NCBI RefSeq assembly: GCF_050303215.1
Contig: NZ_JBNLBH010000108.1
Location: forward strand, 1 to 64,000
DNA: 64,000 bases
Reading direction: 5' to 3'
Source of the DNA: Haliangium sp050303215
GTDB lineage: Bacteria; Myxococcota_A; Polyangia; Haliangiales; Haliangiaceae
The notes below the pieces were generated by a model. It was not told the DNA's origin. It saw only the letters and a list, made by a program, of their open reading frames with translations, and did no database searches. Within the stretch, counting starts at the first letter, position 1; each line of letters begins with the position of its first letter. The position numbers were made by a program, and so were the translations under genes. This document shows, piece by piece, positions 37,180 to 50,979 of the stretch.

Positions 37180-37477
37180 GACGATATTCGAGAGTAGCAG
37201 ACGAGCGCCGGCCGGGGGACGCGGAGCGAGCCTCGGCGCCGGTGGCGCCGCCGCCTGGCTCAGTTCCGCAATGATACTGAGTCGGCTCGGCTCCTTACCA
37301 GGGCCATGTCGGGCTTTCTGCCCGGGCCGGGCCGCGCTCATCCGCCAGTGCCGGCGCGGTTTGCTCGCCGCGGGCAGTCTGTAGCATACTGCCCCGCGCT
37401 CATCCCCGGCCGGCGTCAGACCGCCGGACCTGCCGGGGCCGCGGCCGCGTCGCGTTGCCGGGCCGCCGGAGACGGAC

Positions 37478-39139
37478 ATGTCCATCGTCTACTTCCTGCT
37501 GTTGGTCGGCGTGCTCGTGCTGATTCACGAGCTCGGGCACTTCGTCGCGGCCAAGCTGCTGGACTTCCGGGTGCTGAGGTTCTCGTTCGGCTTCGGCCGC
37601 CCCCTGCTCCGCACCACCGTGGGCGAGACCGAGTACCAGCTCGGGCTGATCCCGCTCGGGGGCTACGTGCGCATCCTGGGCGAGGAGGGCCGCGAGGAGG
37701 TGCCCGCGGGCGAGGCCGGCCGGGCCTTCCCCAGCAAGCCGCTGTGGCAGCGACTGGTGGTCGTGTTCGCCGGGCCGGCCGCCAACCTGCTGTTGCCGGT
37801 GTGCATCTACTTCCTCTTGTTCGCGGGCCACAGCCGGCTACCGGCGGCCGTGATCGGAGACGTACTCGACGACGGCCCGGCGGCCCGCGCCGGCTTGCTC
37901 GCGGGCGATCGGGTCCTCGCCATCGACGATCGCCCGATCCGCTACTGGGAGGAGCTCGAGCGCGAGGTCCAGGACGGTATCGGCCGCGAGCTGCGCCTGC
38001 GCCTGGACCGCGGCGGCAAAGAGATCGAGAAGTACATCGTGCCGGTGGAGCAGATCGCGCGCCGCCGCACCGGCCAGGCCTCGCGGCAGGGCTTCATCGG
38101 GGTCACTCACGCCCCGTTCGCGCCCCTCGTCGGCATCATCGACCCGCTCTCTCCGGCCGCCGCGGCCGGCCTCGAGACCGGCGACCTCGTCATCAGCATC
38201 GACGGCCAGCCGGTCTACAACTGGACCGAACTCGAGCGCCGCATCGAGCACACCGGCCGACGCACGAGCCTGGTCTACCTGCGCGGCCAGCGCGAGCCCG
38301 CCGTGGCCGAGGTCGAGCTGTTCCAGGCCGGCTTCGCCGACCTCGTGCCCGAGATCCGGGTCCGCCCCGACGGCCGGCGCGAGATCTACACCGGCCTCGA
38401 ACCGGCAGAGATGTTCGTGGCCCGGGTCGATACCAACTCTCCGGCCGACGACGCCGGGCTGCGCCCGGGCGACCTGCTCACGGCCCTCGACGACCAGCCG
38501 GTGGAGCACTGGATGGTGCTCGACCAGCGGCTCCAGAGCCAGCCTGAGCACAGCTTCGTGCTGTCGTGGCGGCGCGCCGTGCAGGTCGGAGCCGACCATC
38601 AGGTAATCGACATGTCGGCCACGCTCACCCAGCGACGAGTGAGCGAGCGTGACGAGTACGGGCACCCCCTCGAGCGCCTGCGCTTCGGCGCCCACAGCGA
38701 CGTCGAGCGCGGCCGGGGCGAGTACGTGCCCATCCAGGGGCGGGCACAGTACGCGCTGGGCAAGGCGGTCGAACGCACGGGCGAGACCATCTGGATCATG
38801 GTCTCGGGCTTGGTCTCGCTTCTGCGCGGGCACGTTCCCGGCGACGCCGTGGGCGGACCGCTGATGATGTTTCGGGTGGCGTCGGTCTCGGGCCACAAGG
38901 GATGGGACAGCTTCCTGCTCATGCTGGCCCTGATCAGCGTGAATCTGGGGCTCATCAACCTCTTGCCCGTGCCCGTGCTCGACGGCGGCCACTTGGTGGT
39001 CTTCTTGGCCGAGGGCGTGCGCCAGCGCCCGCTGTCGCTCACCGCCCGGGTCCGCATCCAGTATGCCGGCCTGGCCGTGGTCGCGGTGATCACCTTGCTG
39101 GCGCTTCGCAACGACGTGATCCGCTACCTCCTGCCCTGA
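37478..39139 (+). CDS. rseP: RseP-type site-2 zinc metalloprotease with PDZ domains
   Basis: Intramembrane protease that cuts anti-sigma factors and other membrane substrates in envelope-stress signalling. The 553 residues carry the zinc-binding HELGH in the first membrane helix (about 18-22), the GxxxN-like PLGGYVRI region, two or three PDZ-like domains in the periplasmic loop (about 120-350) and the distal metal ligand in PVPVLDGGH (about 505). It is longer than E. coli RseP (450) because of extra PDZ sequence and a linker at about 360-430. GGAG lies before the ATG. The usual dxr-bamA neighbours are missing. A CATACT or TAGCAT box around 37382-37391 may be its promoter. Confidence 0.92.
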   Translation: MSIVYFLLLVGVLVLIHELGHFVAAKLLDFRVLRFSFGFGRPLLRTTVGETEYQLGLIPLGGYVRILGEEGREEVPAGEAGRAFPSKPLWQRLVVVFAGPAANLLLPVCIYFLLFAGHSRLPAAVIGDVLDDGPAARAGLLAGDRVLAIDDRPIRYWEELEREVQDGIGRELRLRLDRGGKEIEKYIVPVEQIARRRTGQASRQGFIGVTHAPFAPLVGIIDPLSPAAAAGLETGDLVISIDGQPVYNWTELERRIEHTGRRTSLVYLRGQREPAVAEVELFQAGFADLVPEIRVRPDGRREIYTGLEPAEMFVARVDTNSPADDAGLRPGDLLTALDDQPVEHWMVLDQRLQSQPEHSFVLSWRRAVQVGADHQVIDMSATLTQRRVSERDEYGHPLERLRFGAHSDVERGRGEYVPIQGRAQYALGKAVERTGETIWIMVSGLVSLLRGHVPGDAVGGPLMMFRVASVSGHKGWDSFLLMLALISVNLGLINLLPVPVLDGGHLVVFLAEGVRQRPLSLTARVRIQYAGLAVVAVITLLALRNDVIRYLLP

Positions 39140-39316
39140 TTCAGGCCTGCTCTCGGGGACGCGCGCGCATCCGCGAAACCCCGCGCGCACGCCGCCTCGT
39201 CCCCTGTCATCGCGTCGAGCGCCAGTTACCTGGCCGCGCTGCGCCTTGCGTTGAGATCCGAGCTGTGCGATATCGATGCCCTGTACCTCAGTGCGCGCTA
39301 CTACGGACCGAGCCTC

Positions 39317-39742
39317 ATGAGCGATATCGATCACCGAATCAACTCCCGCATCGAAGCATTCATCGACGAAATCAACCAGCTCGCCCAGCGAGCGGCGCGC
39401 GACGCCCTGTCCACAGCGCTCGATCGCACCGAGTCTCGGACGACCCGCAAGCGCCCCAAGCGCGCCGCCAAGGCCTCGACCCGCTCGGGCCCAGCCCGTG
39501 GCGGTGGCAAGCGCAGCGCGCAAGAGTTGGACAACCTGGCCGAGTTCTTCTTCGTCTACGTGACCCAGAAGCCGGGCCAGCGCATGGAGCAGATCACCGA
39601 GGCGCTCGGCTACTCCTCTGCCGAACTCGCGCTCCCAGTCAAGAAGCTGGTCGAGGGCGGCAAGCTGCGGGTCGAGGGCCAGAAACGGGCCAGCCGCTAC
39701 TACCCGGCCAAGGGCGCCGCCCGCCGCCGCCGCTCTCGCTAG
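39317..39742 (+). CDS. Basic winged-helix DNA-binding protein
   Basis: A 141-aa protein with an amphipathic N-terminal helix (INSRIEAFIDEINQLAQRA), a highly basic, histone-H1-like middle (RKRPKRAAKASTRSG, about 52-66) and a C-terminal winged-helix-like domain (about 80-135; FFFVYVTQKPGQRMEQITEA, then a recognition helix and beta-wing KLRVEGQKRASRYY). The tail is again arginine-rich. I recognise the layout from unannotated myxobacterial DNA-binding proteins. It may act as a nucleoid or local regulator; no target is implied by the neighbours. An earlier in-frame start (39251) is less likely because the domain begins with MSDIDHRIN. Confidence 0.72.
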   Translation: MSDIDHRINSRIEAFIDEINQLAQRAARDALSTALDRTESRTTRKRPKRAAKASTRSGPARGGGKRSAQELDNLAEFFFVYVTQKPGQRMEQITEALGYSSAELALPVKKLVEGGKLRVEGQKRASRYYPAKGAARRRRSR

Positions 39743-39775
39743 GCGAGGCCGGCGCTCTGCCGCTGACGCGGCGGG

Positions 39776-40798
<1,023 letters not shown>

Positions 40799-40808
40799 GC
40801 AAAGGCTC

Positions 40809-42098
<1,290 letters not shown>

Positions 42099-42123
42099 GG
42101 CGTTCTCCGTGGGCCGCGAGCGC

Positions 42124-43293
<1,170 letters not shown>

Positions 43294-43326
43294 GACATCG
43301 AAAACTGGCCGGGCCGGCGCCGGCGA

Positions 43327-43935
43327 TCAACCGACCAGCAGGACCCCCATGAAGCGCTTGCGGGGCATGGCCCGCTCCATCTCGCGGAGGTGGCGCTCGC
43401 GGGTCTTGCGGGCTCGGCCGCACAGGATCGTGGTGTCCATGCAGGCGGCCGCGCTGGCGTGCTCGCCCAGCAGGTCGAAGCCGGTGAGGTCGACCAGGAT
43501 GTGCTCGAACAGCTCCGCGCCCGAGAGCAACAGGCGGGCGAGTTGAGGGACGGCCTCGCCCGACTGCTCGGAGTGGGGCGGGGTGAGCAAGGCCAGCGAG
43601 TCGCCCAGCCACTTGGTCCGAAACACCGAGCTCGTGTCTGGTCCCTGGGCGTCGTCATCGTCGTCCCGGGCCAGGCCCGCCAGCCCCGGCCAGCGCACGT
43701 TGGCGTCGACCACGGCGATGGTGGCGGGCGTGAGCTGGGTGAGCGCGTGGCCGAGTTGGATGGCCACCGGTGGCACCGCGACGTCGTCGGTGGCCGGGAT
43801 GAATCCCACCACCCGATTGCGGCTGAGGTGGATGCGGCGCGCGATGCGGATGCACTCAGCGCGGACCAGGGGATCCTCCTCGTCTCCGATGATGTGGATC
43901 CCGATCTCACGCAGCCGTTCGTGCTCTTCTTGCAC
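43327..43935 (-). CDS. Degenerate CpsD/BY-kinase-like ATPase of the polysaccharide cluster
   Basis: About 202 aa. The fold and several motifs of bacterial tyrosine kinases/MinD-type ATPases are present: VVGFIPATDD opens the first strand and loop, VVDANVRWPGL matches Walker A' (usually DADLRRP) and HILVDLTGF matches Walker B. The GK[ST] of Walker A is missing (ATDDVAVP where EGKT is expected), and the tyrosine-rich tail is absent, so it probably cannot bind ATP normally. It may regulate chain length by structure alone. The GTG at 43935 is favoured because TATGCT lies 6 bases upstream; longer frames run through repeat DNA. Confidence 0.72.
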   Translation of the reverse strand: MQEEHERLREIGIHIIGDEEDPLVRAECIRIARRIHLSRNRVVGFIPATDDVAVPPVAIQLGHALTQLTPATIAVVDANVRWPGLAGLARDDDDDAQGPDTSSVFRTKWLGDSLALLTPPHSEQSGEAVPQLARLLLSGAELFEHILVDLTGFDLLGEHASAAACMDTTILCGRARKTRERHLREMERAMPRKRFMGVLLVG

Positions 43936-43941
43936 GCGCCG

Positions 43942-43947
43942 AGCATA
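43942..43947 (-). promoter_or_regulatory. Leaderless -10 box of the polysaccharide operon (minus)
   Basis: TATGCT ends 6 bases before the GTG start of the kinase-like gene. The identical hexamer and spacing occur at the divergent glycosyltransferase. Confidence 0.55.
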
Positions 43948-44052
43948 GCGCAATCCGGGCCCGACCTGGGGGCGCGCGGGCGCTTCGGGATGCGACTCGA
44001 GCGCTCGATGACAGACTCGCTGCGACGACGCCCTCTGAGCGCTCGTCCCCGG

Positions 44053-44202
44053 CCCGCAGTGAACCCTCACATCCCCCACGCTGACGTCATGGGCCTCCCC
44101 CCAGCCCGCAGTGAACCTCACTCCCCCACACTGAACTCATGGGCCTCCCCCCAGGCCGCAGTGAATCCTAACTTCAGCGAAGCTGAAGTTATGGGCGTCG
44201 CC
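44053..44202. repeat. Three tandem imperfect repeats of about 50 bp
   Basis: Three copies begin at 44053, 44105 and 44155 and share CCGCAGTGAA...CTCA...ATGGGC. The first two also share CCCCCCAG at the end; the third diverges and contains a long palindrome. They fill most of the 304-base gap between two divergent polysaccharide genes, so they may control both. Confidence 0.75.
44169..44191. promoter_or_regulatory. Perfect 10-bp-arm palindrome between divergent polysaccharide genes
   Basis: Arms TAACTTCAGC and GCTGAAGTTA flank GAA. The site lies 37 bases upstream of the glycosyltransferase -10 box, covering the -35 and upstream zone, within the third tandem repeat. It could be an operator or a transcript hairpin. 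Confidence 0.6.
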
Positions 44203-44227
44203 TTCGGCGACGCACGGCGAGGCACGG

Positions 44228-44233
44228 TATGCT
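44228..44233 (+). promoter_or_regulatory. Leaderless -10 box of the glycosyltransferase gene
   Basis: TATGCT ends 6 bases before the GTG at 44240, with no Shine-Dalgarno sequence. Confidence 0.55.
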
Positions 44234-44239
44234 GCGGCG

Positions 44240-46185
<1,946 letters not shown>

Positions 46186-46189
46186 GGGC

Positions 46190-48094
46190 TCACCGAAAGA
46201 TGTACACCGCGCCCGCGTTCTGCGAGCTCTCGTCGTTCTGGTCGGCCCCGATCCCGGCCGAGCCGCTGTCCTCGCCGGCCGCGCCCACCGCCAAGGTGTC
46301 GGTCGAGAGCGCCACGTTGAAGCCCAGGTTGTCGCCGCCCTGGATGTTGGACGACTTGACGTACCCCTCCTCGGTCCAAGTGCCGTCGTCACCGCGGCGG
46401 TACACGTACACCGCGCCCGAGTCGGTGGCGCTGTTGTCGTCCGGGTTGCCGCCCACGCCGCTGGCGCTCGAGTCCTCCCGGTTGGCCCCCACTGCCAGCA
46501 CATCGCCGGCCAGGGCCACGAACTGGCCGAAGAGGTCCAGATTGTCGCTGTTCGAGGCCTTGATGTACGCCTCTTGGTTCCAACTCCCGACGTCGTCACG
46601 CCGAAACACGTACACCGAGCCGTTATCCTCGCCGGTGTTGTCGGCGGCGTCGCCGTCGATATCGCGGGCCGGGCTATCGTCGAACAGCGCCCCGGCCGCG
46701 AGCAGATCGCCGGACAGGGAGATGTTGAACCCGAACTGATCGCCGTTGGGTTGCGCGGGTGTGCCGTCCGGGGCTGCGGCCTTGAGGTACGCGACCTCTT
46801 CCCAGGCCCCGCCGGTGCGCTCGAACACGTACACCGCCCCGGCCAGCGCGGCGGTGTCGTCGGCGGGATCGGCGGGGTTGGCGCTGGCCTCGCCGTGGGC
46901 GCTCACGGCCAGGGTGTCGCCGTCGAGGGCGACCCGCAGGCCGAAAAGATCGCCCCCACCCGCGTTGGAGGCCTTGATGTACTCGGTCTGGGCCCACGCG
47001 CTGCCGTCGTACTCGAACACGTACACCGCCCCGGCCTGGGGCGTGCCGTTGTCGCTCTGGTCGGCGTCGACGCCGGTGTCGCTCGAGGCCTCGATCGGAG
47101 CCCCGACCGCCAGGGTGTTGCCCGACAGCGCGACCCCGTGTCCGAAGTTGTCGTCCACGTCCGGGTTGGAGGCCTTGAGGTAGGCCTCCTGCACCCAGGT
47201 GTTGCCACTGCGGCGGAAGATGTACACCGCCCCGCTGTTGCCGCGGCTGTCACTGCTCTGGTTGCCGTCCACGCCGGCCGAGTCCGAGTCCTCGCCGTTG
47301 GCGCCCACGGCCAGCACATCGCCCGAGATGGCCACGCTGACCCCGAACTGATCGCCGGCGTCAGTGTTGGAAGCCTTGAGATAGGCCTCCTGCACCCAGC
47401 TATCGCCCTGGCGACGCAAGACGTACACCGCCCCGCTGTCCTGTGCCGTGTCATCACTGCCGTCGGCGTTCACGCCCGTGCTGTTGGAGTCCTCGCGCAG
47501 GTTGCCCACCACCAAGGTGTCGCCGTCGATGGCCATGGGGTTGCCGAACTGATCCCCCGGGCTGGGATTCGAGGCCTTGGCATACACGTACTGCGCGACC
47601 GCGGCCGCGCGGTCGAGCGTGATCTGATAGGTGCGGGTGGCGCCGCTGGGCGCGGTCACCTCGACCTCCACCACCGTGTCCACGTCGGCGCCGGCGGCCA
47701 CGGGGATGGCGGGAGAGGGCTGACCCGCCCCCACCGCGATCCCGTTGACGGTGACCTCGGCGTCGGGATGAACCGGGGTCGCGGACACCGTCACCTGCTG
47801 GCCGAGCACCGACAGGCTGGCCGTGTAGGCGGTGACCTCGGCCGCAAAGGCCGGGCTCAGGGGCGTCGCCGCCGAGATCGACAACGCCGCCAGGTCGGCG
47901 TTATCGGCGGCCACCGCGTCTGGAGGGGTCACGCCCACGGCGTCGGGCGGCGGCGGCGCGGCGTCTACGTCGACCGGCGAGATCGAGCCACACGCCGCTG
48001 CCGAGAGCCCGCACACGAGCGCGACCCACACCCTCCATCCGGCTCGCGCCGCCCGCTGCTCGGCACCCCGAAAAATTTGCGTTCTTGCGTACAT
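46190..48094 (-). CDS. FG-GAP repeat surface lipoprotein
   Basis: An exported protein of 634 aa. A signal peptide with lipobox (CGLSAAAC) is followed by an Asp/Pro-rich spacer and a cadherin-like beta-sandwich of about 90 residues (LAALSISAATPLSPAF to TYQITLDR). Seven repeats of about 60 residues follow, each with the pattern YIKASN...GDxFG...ALSGDTLAVGA.xEDS...GAVYVFRR. These are integrin-alpha-type FG-GAP blades, enough for a complete beta-propeller. The acidic loops (DGDAADNTGEDNG and similar) probably bind calcium. A role in adhesion or surface recognition fits the lipoprotein anchor. The ATG at 48094 has a perfect GGAGG 6 bases upstream. Confidence 0.9.
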   Translation of the reverse strand: MYARTQIFRGAEQRAARAGWRVWVALVCGLSAAACGSISPVDVDAAPPPPDAVGVTPPDAVAADNADLAALSISAATPLSPAFAAEVTAYTASLSVLGQQVTVSATPVHPDAEVTVNGIAVGAGQPSPAIPVAAGADVDTVVEVEVTAPSGATRTYQITLDRAAAVAQYVYAKASNPSPGDQFGNPMAIDGDTLVVGNLREDSNSTGVNADGSDDTAQDSGAVYVLRRQGDSWVQEAYLKASNTDAGDQFGVSVAISGDVLAVGANGEDSDSAGVDGNQSSDSRGNSGAVYIFRRSGNTWVQEAYLKASNPDVDDNFGHGVALSGNTLAVGAPIEASSDTGVDADQSDNGTPQAGAVYVFEYDGSAWAQTEYIKASNAGGGDLFGLRVALDGDTLAVSAHGEASANPADPADDTAALAGAVYVFERTGGAWEEVAYLKAAAPDGTPAQPNGDQFGFNISLSGDLLAAGALFDDSPARDIDGDAADNTGEDNGSVYVFRRDDVGSWNQEAYIKASNSDNLDLFGQFVALAGDVLAVGANREDSSASGVGGNPDDNSATDSGAVYVYRRGDDGTWTEEGYVKSSNIQGGDNLGFNVALSTDTLAVGAAGEDSGSAGIGADQNDESSQNAGAVYIFR

Positions 48095-48198
48095 GGATGC
48101 CTCCAGAACCTCCGCTGAGTCTACCGACAATGTTCATCCCCTCTCAAGCGCCGACCGATGAGCGACCGCGGCCACGTCGGCGGCGCGCGCCGAGCGAA

Positions 48199-49047
48199 TC
48201 ACATGGGAAACGGATCTCCGCGCAGACTCCCGGCGCCGTCGATACGCAGGGTGGCGCCGGTGATGAAGCCGGCCGCGGGCGAGGCCAGGAACAAGATCGA
48301 CGCCGCCACCTCGGCCACGGTGCCGACGCGCCCGGCCGGGATCTGGGCCACCGCGTGCTCGAACAGCGCAGACGGGTACTGCTCGGTACCCGACGAGCGG
48401 ATGATGCCGGGCGCCACCGCGTTGATCTGGATATTGTAGCGCGACCACTCCACCGCCAGGCTCATGGTCATGTTCTCGACTCCGGCCCGGGCCGCACCGG
48501 TGTGCATCATACCCGGGAAGCCGCGATAGATATTGGCGATGATGTTGATGATGCGGCCGCTCTGGGCCGGGATCATGGCCTTGGTCGCCACCTCGCGGGT
48601 CATGTGGAAGGTGCCGTTGAGGTTATTGGTGATGACCGCGGCGAACCCCTTGGGCGAGATGTGCTGGGCCGGAGAGGGGAACTGACCGCCGGCGTTGTTG
48701 ACCAGGACATCGATACCGCCGAAGCGCTCACACACCGCGTCGACGAAGCCGGTCACCTGCTCGGGGTCGCGGATGTCACACGTGGCCGCGTACACGGCCT
48801 GGCCGGGTTCGGTCGTGGCCTCGCCGCCGGCGTGGGCCTCCTGGACCAGTTCGACCAGCGGGCCGCGGGCAGCGTCGAGCTTGTCGAGGTTACGTCCACA
48901 GATGGCCACGCGCGCGCCCAGGCGCACGAACTCGGTCGCCGTGGCCAGGCCGATGCCGGACCCACCACCGGTGACCACCACCCGCTGGTTGCGGAACAGG
49001 CCGGGGGCGAAGATTCGCTGAGAGGCATCGCTGGGGGGGCTCGGCAT
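48199..49047 (-). CDS. SDR of the peroxisomal enoyl-CoA-reductase-like type
   Basis: A 282-aa Rossmann-fold reductase with TGGGSGIGLA, NNAGGQF and an intact C-terminal cofactor region (INAVAPGIIRSS). The classical YxxxK is replaced: the aligned segment reads MMHTGAARAGVENMTMSL, as in peroxisomal trans-2-enoyl-CoA reductase and 2,4-dienoyl-CoA reductase relatives, which use other residues. A role in unsaturated fatty acyl-CoA reduction is therefore likely. The ATG at 49047 has TACGCT 6 bases upstream and no ribosome-binding site. A longer frame from 49269 overlaps nrdR and is not credible. Confidence 0.88.
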   Translation of the reverse strand: MPSPPSDASQRIFAPGLFRNQRVVVTGGGSGIGLATATEFVRLGARVAICGRNLDKLDAARGPLVELVQEAHAGGEATTEPGQAVYAATCDIRDPEQVTGFVDAVCERFGGIDVLVNNAGGQFPSPAQHISPKGFAAVITNNLNGTFHMTREVATKAMIPAQSGRIINIIANIYRGFPGMMHTGAARAGVENMTMSLAVEWSRYNIQINAVAPGIIRSSGTEQYPSALFEHAVAQIPAGRVGTVAEVAASILFLASPAAGFITGATLRIDGAGSLRGDPFPM

Positions 49048-49053
49048 GGCCGC

Positions 49054-49059
49054 AGCGTA
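49054..49059 (-). promoter_or_regulatory. Leaderless -10 box of the enoyl-CoA-reductase-like gene
   Basis: TACGCT ends 6 bases before the ATG at 49047. Confidence 0.45.
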
Positions 49060-49159
49060 GCCGTTCCGCGCCTGTCGGGGAAGCGCCCGAGGTGCGCCAG
49101 ATCGATCGCCGGCGCGGCCGGCGCGGTCGTCCGCGCGGGCACCCGATGTGGTCATCGCC

Positions 49160-49660
49160 TCAATCGTCGCCGGGACCGCTCGGGGGCTCATCGAGCACGA
49201 ACAGCCCGAGCTGGGCCAGCTCGCCGGGATCGCCGCTCGGCGGCTCGGTGCGCAGCCGGCCGGTCTCATCGATATAGTTCACGGCCAAGCGGTCGTAGCT
49301 GATGCGGTCGATCTCGGCCAGGCGGCGCAGGGCCAGCACCGCGATCTGTCCGCTGCGCACGCTCTTGGCGCTGGCGTCCACCAACTCGGCCTCGATGTCG
49401 CGGGCGATACGGCAGACCACCTCCTCGGTGATCGCGGCCCGGTTGCGCCCTATCCGGCGCAGCGCGGTCTGCAGCTTGGCCGCGTCGAAGGGCTCCATCT
49501 TGTCGCTGCGCTTGACCACCCGCAGCCCGGGCGCGCTGGGACGCTCATAGGTGGTGAAGCGGCGCCGACAGCCGCCGCACTGGCGCCTCCGTCGCACGCC
49601 GTCAGCGGTCGCGCGCGAGTCGAGCACCTGGGAATCCCCGCCGCAGTATGGACACTGCAC
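49160..49660 (-). CDS. nrdR: Transcriptional repressor NrdR
   Basis: Zinc-finger/ATP-cone repressor of ribonucleotide reductase genes. The 166 residues hold the four zinc cysteines (C3, C6, C28, C31) and the ATP-cone (about 46-136; VVKRSDKMEPFDAAKLQTAL), with RRFTTYER between them. NrdR senses dATP/ATP and binds NrdR boxes, none of which I see here. The C-terminal tail of about 25 residues (TEPPSGDPGELAQLG) is longer than usual. The start is a GTG with TAAGCT about 6 bases upstream. Confidence 0.95.
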   Translation of the reverse strand: MQCPYCGGDSQVLDSRATADGVRRRRQCGGCRRRFTTYERPSAPGLRVVKRSDKMEPFDAAKLQTALRRIGRNRAAITEEVVCRIARDIEAELVDASAKSVRSGQIAVLALRRLAEIDRISYDRLAVNYIDETGRLRTEPPSGDPGELAQLGLFVLDEPPSGPGDD

Positions 49661-49666
49661 CCGAGT

Positions 49667-49673
49667 AGCTTAG
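49667..49673 (-). promoter_or_regulatory. Leaderless -10 box of nrdR
   Basis: TAAGCT lies about 6 bases before the GTG start; the position may be off by one base. Confidence 0.45.
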
Positions 49674-49935
49674 GCGCGATCGGCGAGCGGGGCCAAGTTC
49701 CGGAGCCTACCCCGCGCATCGGGCCACGACCGGAGACCGGGCCGCCCTGTCGTGCCCGTCGGCGCTCGCGCCCGCGCCCGACCGCGGTCGTGAATGAGCC
49801 GTCACAGTGTTGTCCCAACAGCACTCGCCCCCGCGCTCGCGCTGGCCCAACCGGCGCCGCCGGGCACGTGTTCGTGGGCATTTGGCGAGCTCGCGCGACC
49901 GCCGCCGCCGGCGCACGATTGGTACGGGTCTTGGA

Positions 49936-49941
49936 TACGAT
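49936..49941 (+). promoter_or_regulatory. Leaderless -10 box of the envelope lipoprotein gene
   Basis: TACGAT ends 7 bases before the ATG at 49949; no Shine-Dalgarno sequence intervenes. Confidence 0.5.
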
Positions 49942-49948
49942 TGCTGAC

Positions 49949-50974
49949 ATGAACACCACCATCGCGCACCGTTTGCCGCTCACGGTCGTGCTCTCGCTGG
50001 CCGTGGCCGGCACCGGCTGCCTGAGCGCCACCCACGTCATCCCTCGCGGCGAGTTGCAGACGCTCGCCCAACAACCGCCCGAGCAGCGCGCCGAGCGGGT
50101 CCGCGTCGTCCAAGGCTTCGCCGGCACGGCCGAGGACCCACCCCCGGCCCCGGTCGTGCACAGCCACACCGTGGTGGTCGTGGACGGGCCGGTTCGGGTT
50201 GGCCCCCGAGTCAGTCGCCGGCCCCGCTACGATCACGGCGGCCCCGGGCACATCGGCAGCAGCGGATCCAAGGCAGCCAAGGCCGCGGCCGACGACAGCA
50301 AGGCCTGGCTGATCGTCGCCGCCGCGCTCGGGGTCGGGCTGGCGGTCACCGAGGGCGCCCGCTTCGACGGCTGGGTCAAGCTTCACCCCATGCACCCCGT
50401 CCACCTGTACGGTCCCAACGGCGAGTACACCTGGGTGCCGCTGGCGCAGCTCGACCCCGGCACCGCCGCGTGGGCCAGCAAGGCCTTCGTGCGCGAAACC
50501 GAGGGCCCGTGGGACCGACTCGAGCGCGCGCCCCTCGACCGCCGCGGCTGGACCTACGCGGTGCTCCTGGGCAGCGGCGAGATCACGGCCGCCGACGGCA
50601 CCAAGAGCGGCTTCATGGGCCACGTGCAGTTCGGCTACTTCCCGGTCCAGACCGTGGGCATCCTGGTCGACATCGGCGTCGGTTGGCGCAACGACGACCG
50701 CGCCGAGACCATCTACGACTCGCGCTGGGCCCTGGAGCTCCAGGCCCTGCCGCTGGCGGCCGGGCCCATCCACGGCGGCCTGTTCGGCCAGTTCGGGGCC
50801 GCCACCCGCCTCGACGACGGCCCCGGCCCCGACCGCTCCGGCAACCTGCTGGGCGGCGGCGCCCTGGTCCAGCTCGACCTCACGACCTACCTGGCGCTCA
50901 CCGCGCGCGCGGGCGTGACCTACCTCTATGGCGAGCCCGTGAGCGACCTGACCCTCGGACTGTCGATCTACTGA
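49949..50974 (+). CDS. Putative outer-membrane lipoprotein of unknown function
   Basis: A 341-aa exported protein. The signal peptide ends in AVAGTGC (lipidated C24). An unstructured region, a short hydrophobic stretch (AWLIVAAALGVGLAVTEG, about 115-132) and a beta-rich domain follow (GFMGHVQFGYFPVQTVGIL, ALTARAGVTYLYG). The chain ends in an aromatic residue (LGLSIY), as many outer-membrane beta proteins do. I do not recognise the family. It converges on a second lipoprotein gene with similar beta-rich character, leaving only 5 bases between the stops. It is divergent from nrdR. Confidence 0.72.
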   Translation: MNTTIAHRLPLTVVLSLAVAGTGCLSATHVIPRGELQTLAQQPPEQRAERVRVVQGFAGTAEDPPPAPVVHSHTVVVVDGPVRVGPRVSRRPRYDHGGPGHIGSSGSKAAKAAADDSKAWLIVAAALGVGLAVTEGARFDGWVKLHPMHPVHLYGPNGEYTWVPLAQLDPGTAAWASKAFVRETEGPWDRLERAPLDRRGWTYAVLLGSGEITAADGTKSGFMGHVQFGYFPVQTVGILVDIGVGWRNDDRAETIYDSRWALELQALPLAAGPIHGGLFGQFGAATRLDDGPGPDRSGNLLGGGALVQLDLTTYLALTARAGVTYLYGEPVSDLTLGLSIY

Positions 50975-50979
50975 TCGAG

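Noticed and set aside
44053..44202. Tandem 50-bp units considered as a small CRISPR or attachment site
   Set aside because: The copies are directly joined and diverging, without spacers, and no cas or integrase gene is near.
49148..49948. An upstream extension of the 49949 lipoprotein gene overlapping nrdR
   Set aside because: The frame runs antisense to nrdR and lacks a signal peptide; the ATG at 49949 gives a proper lipobox.
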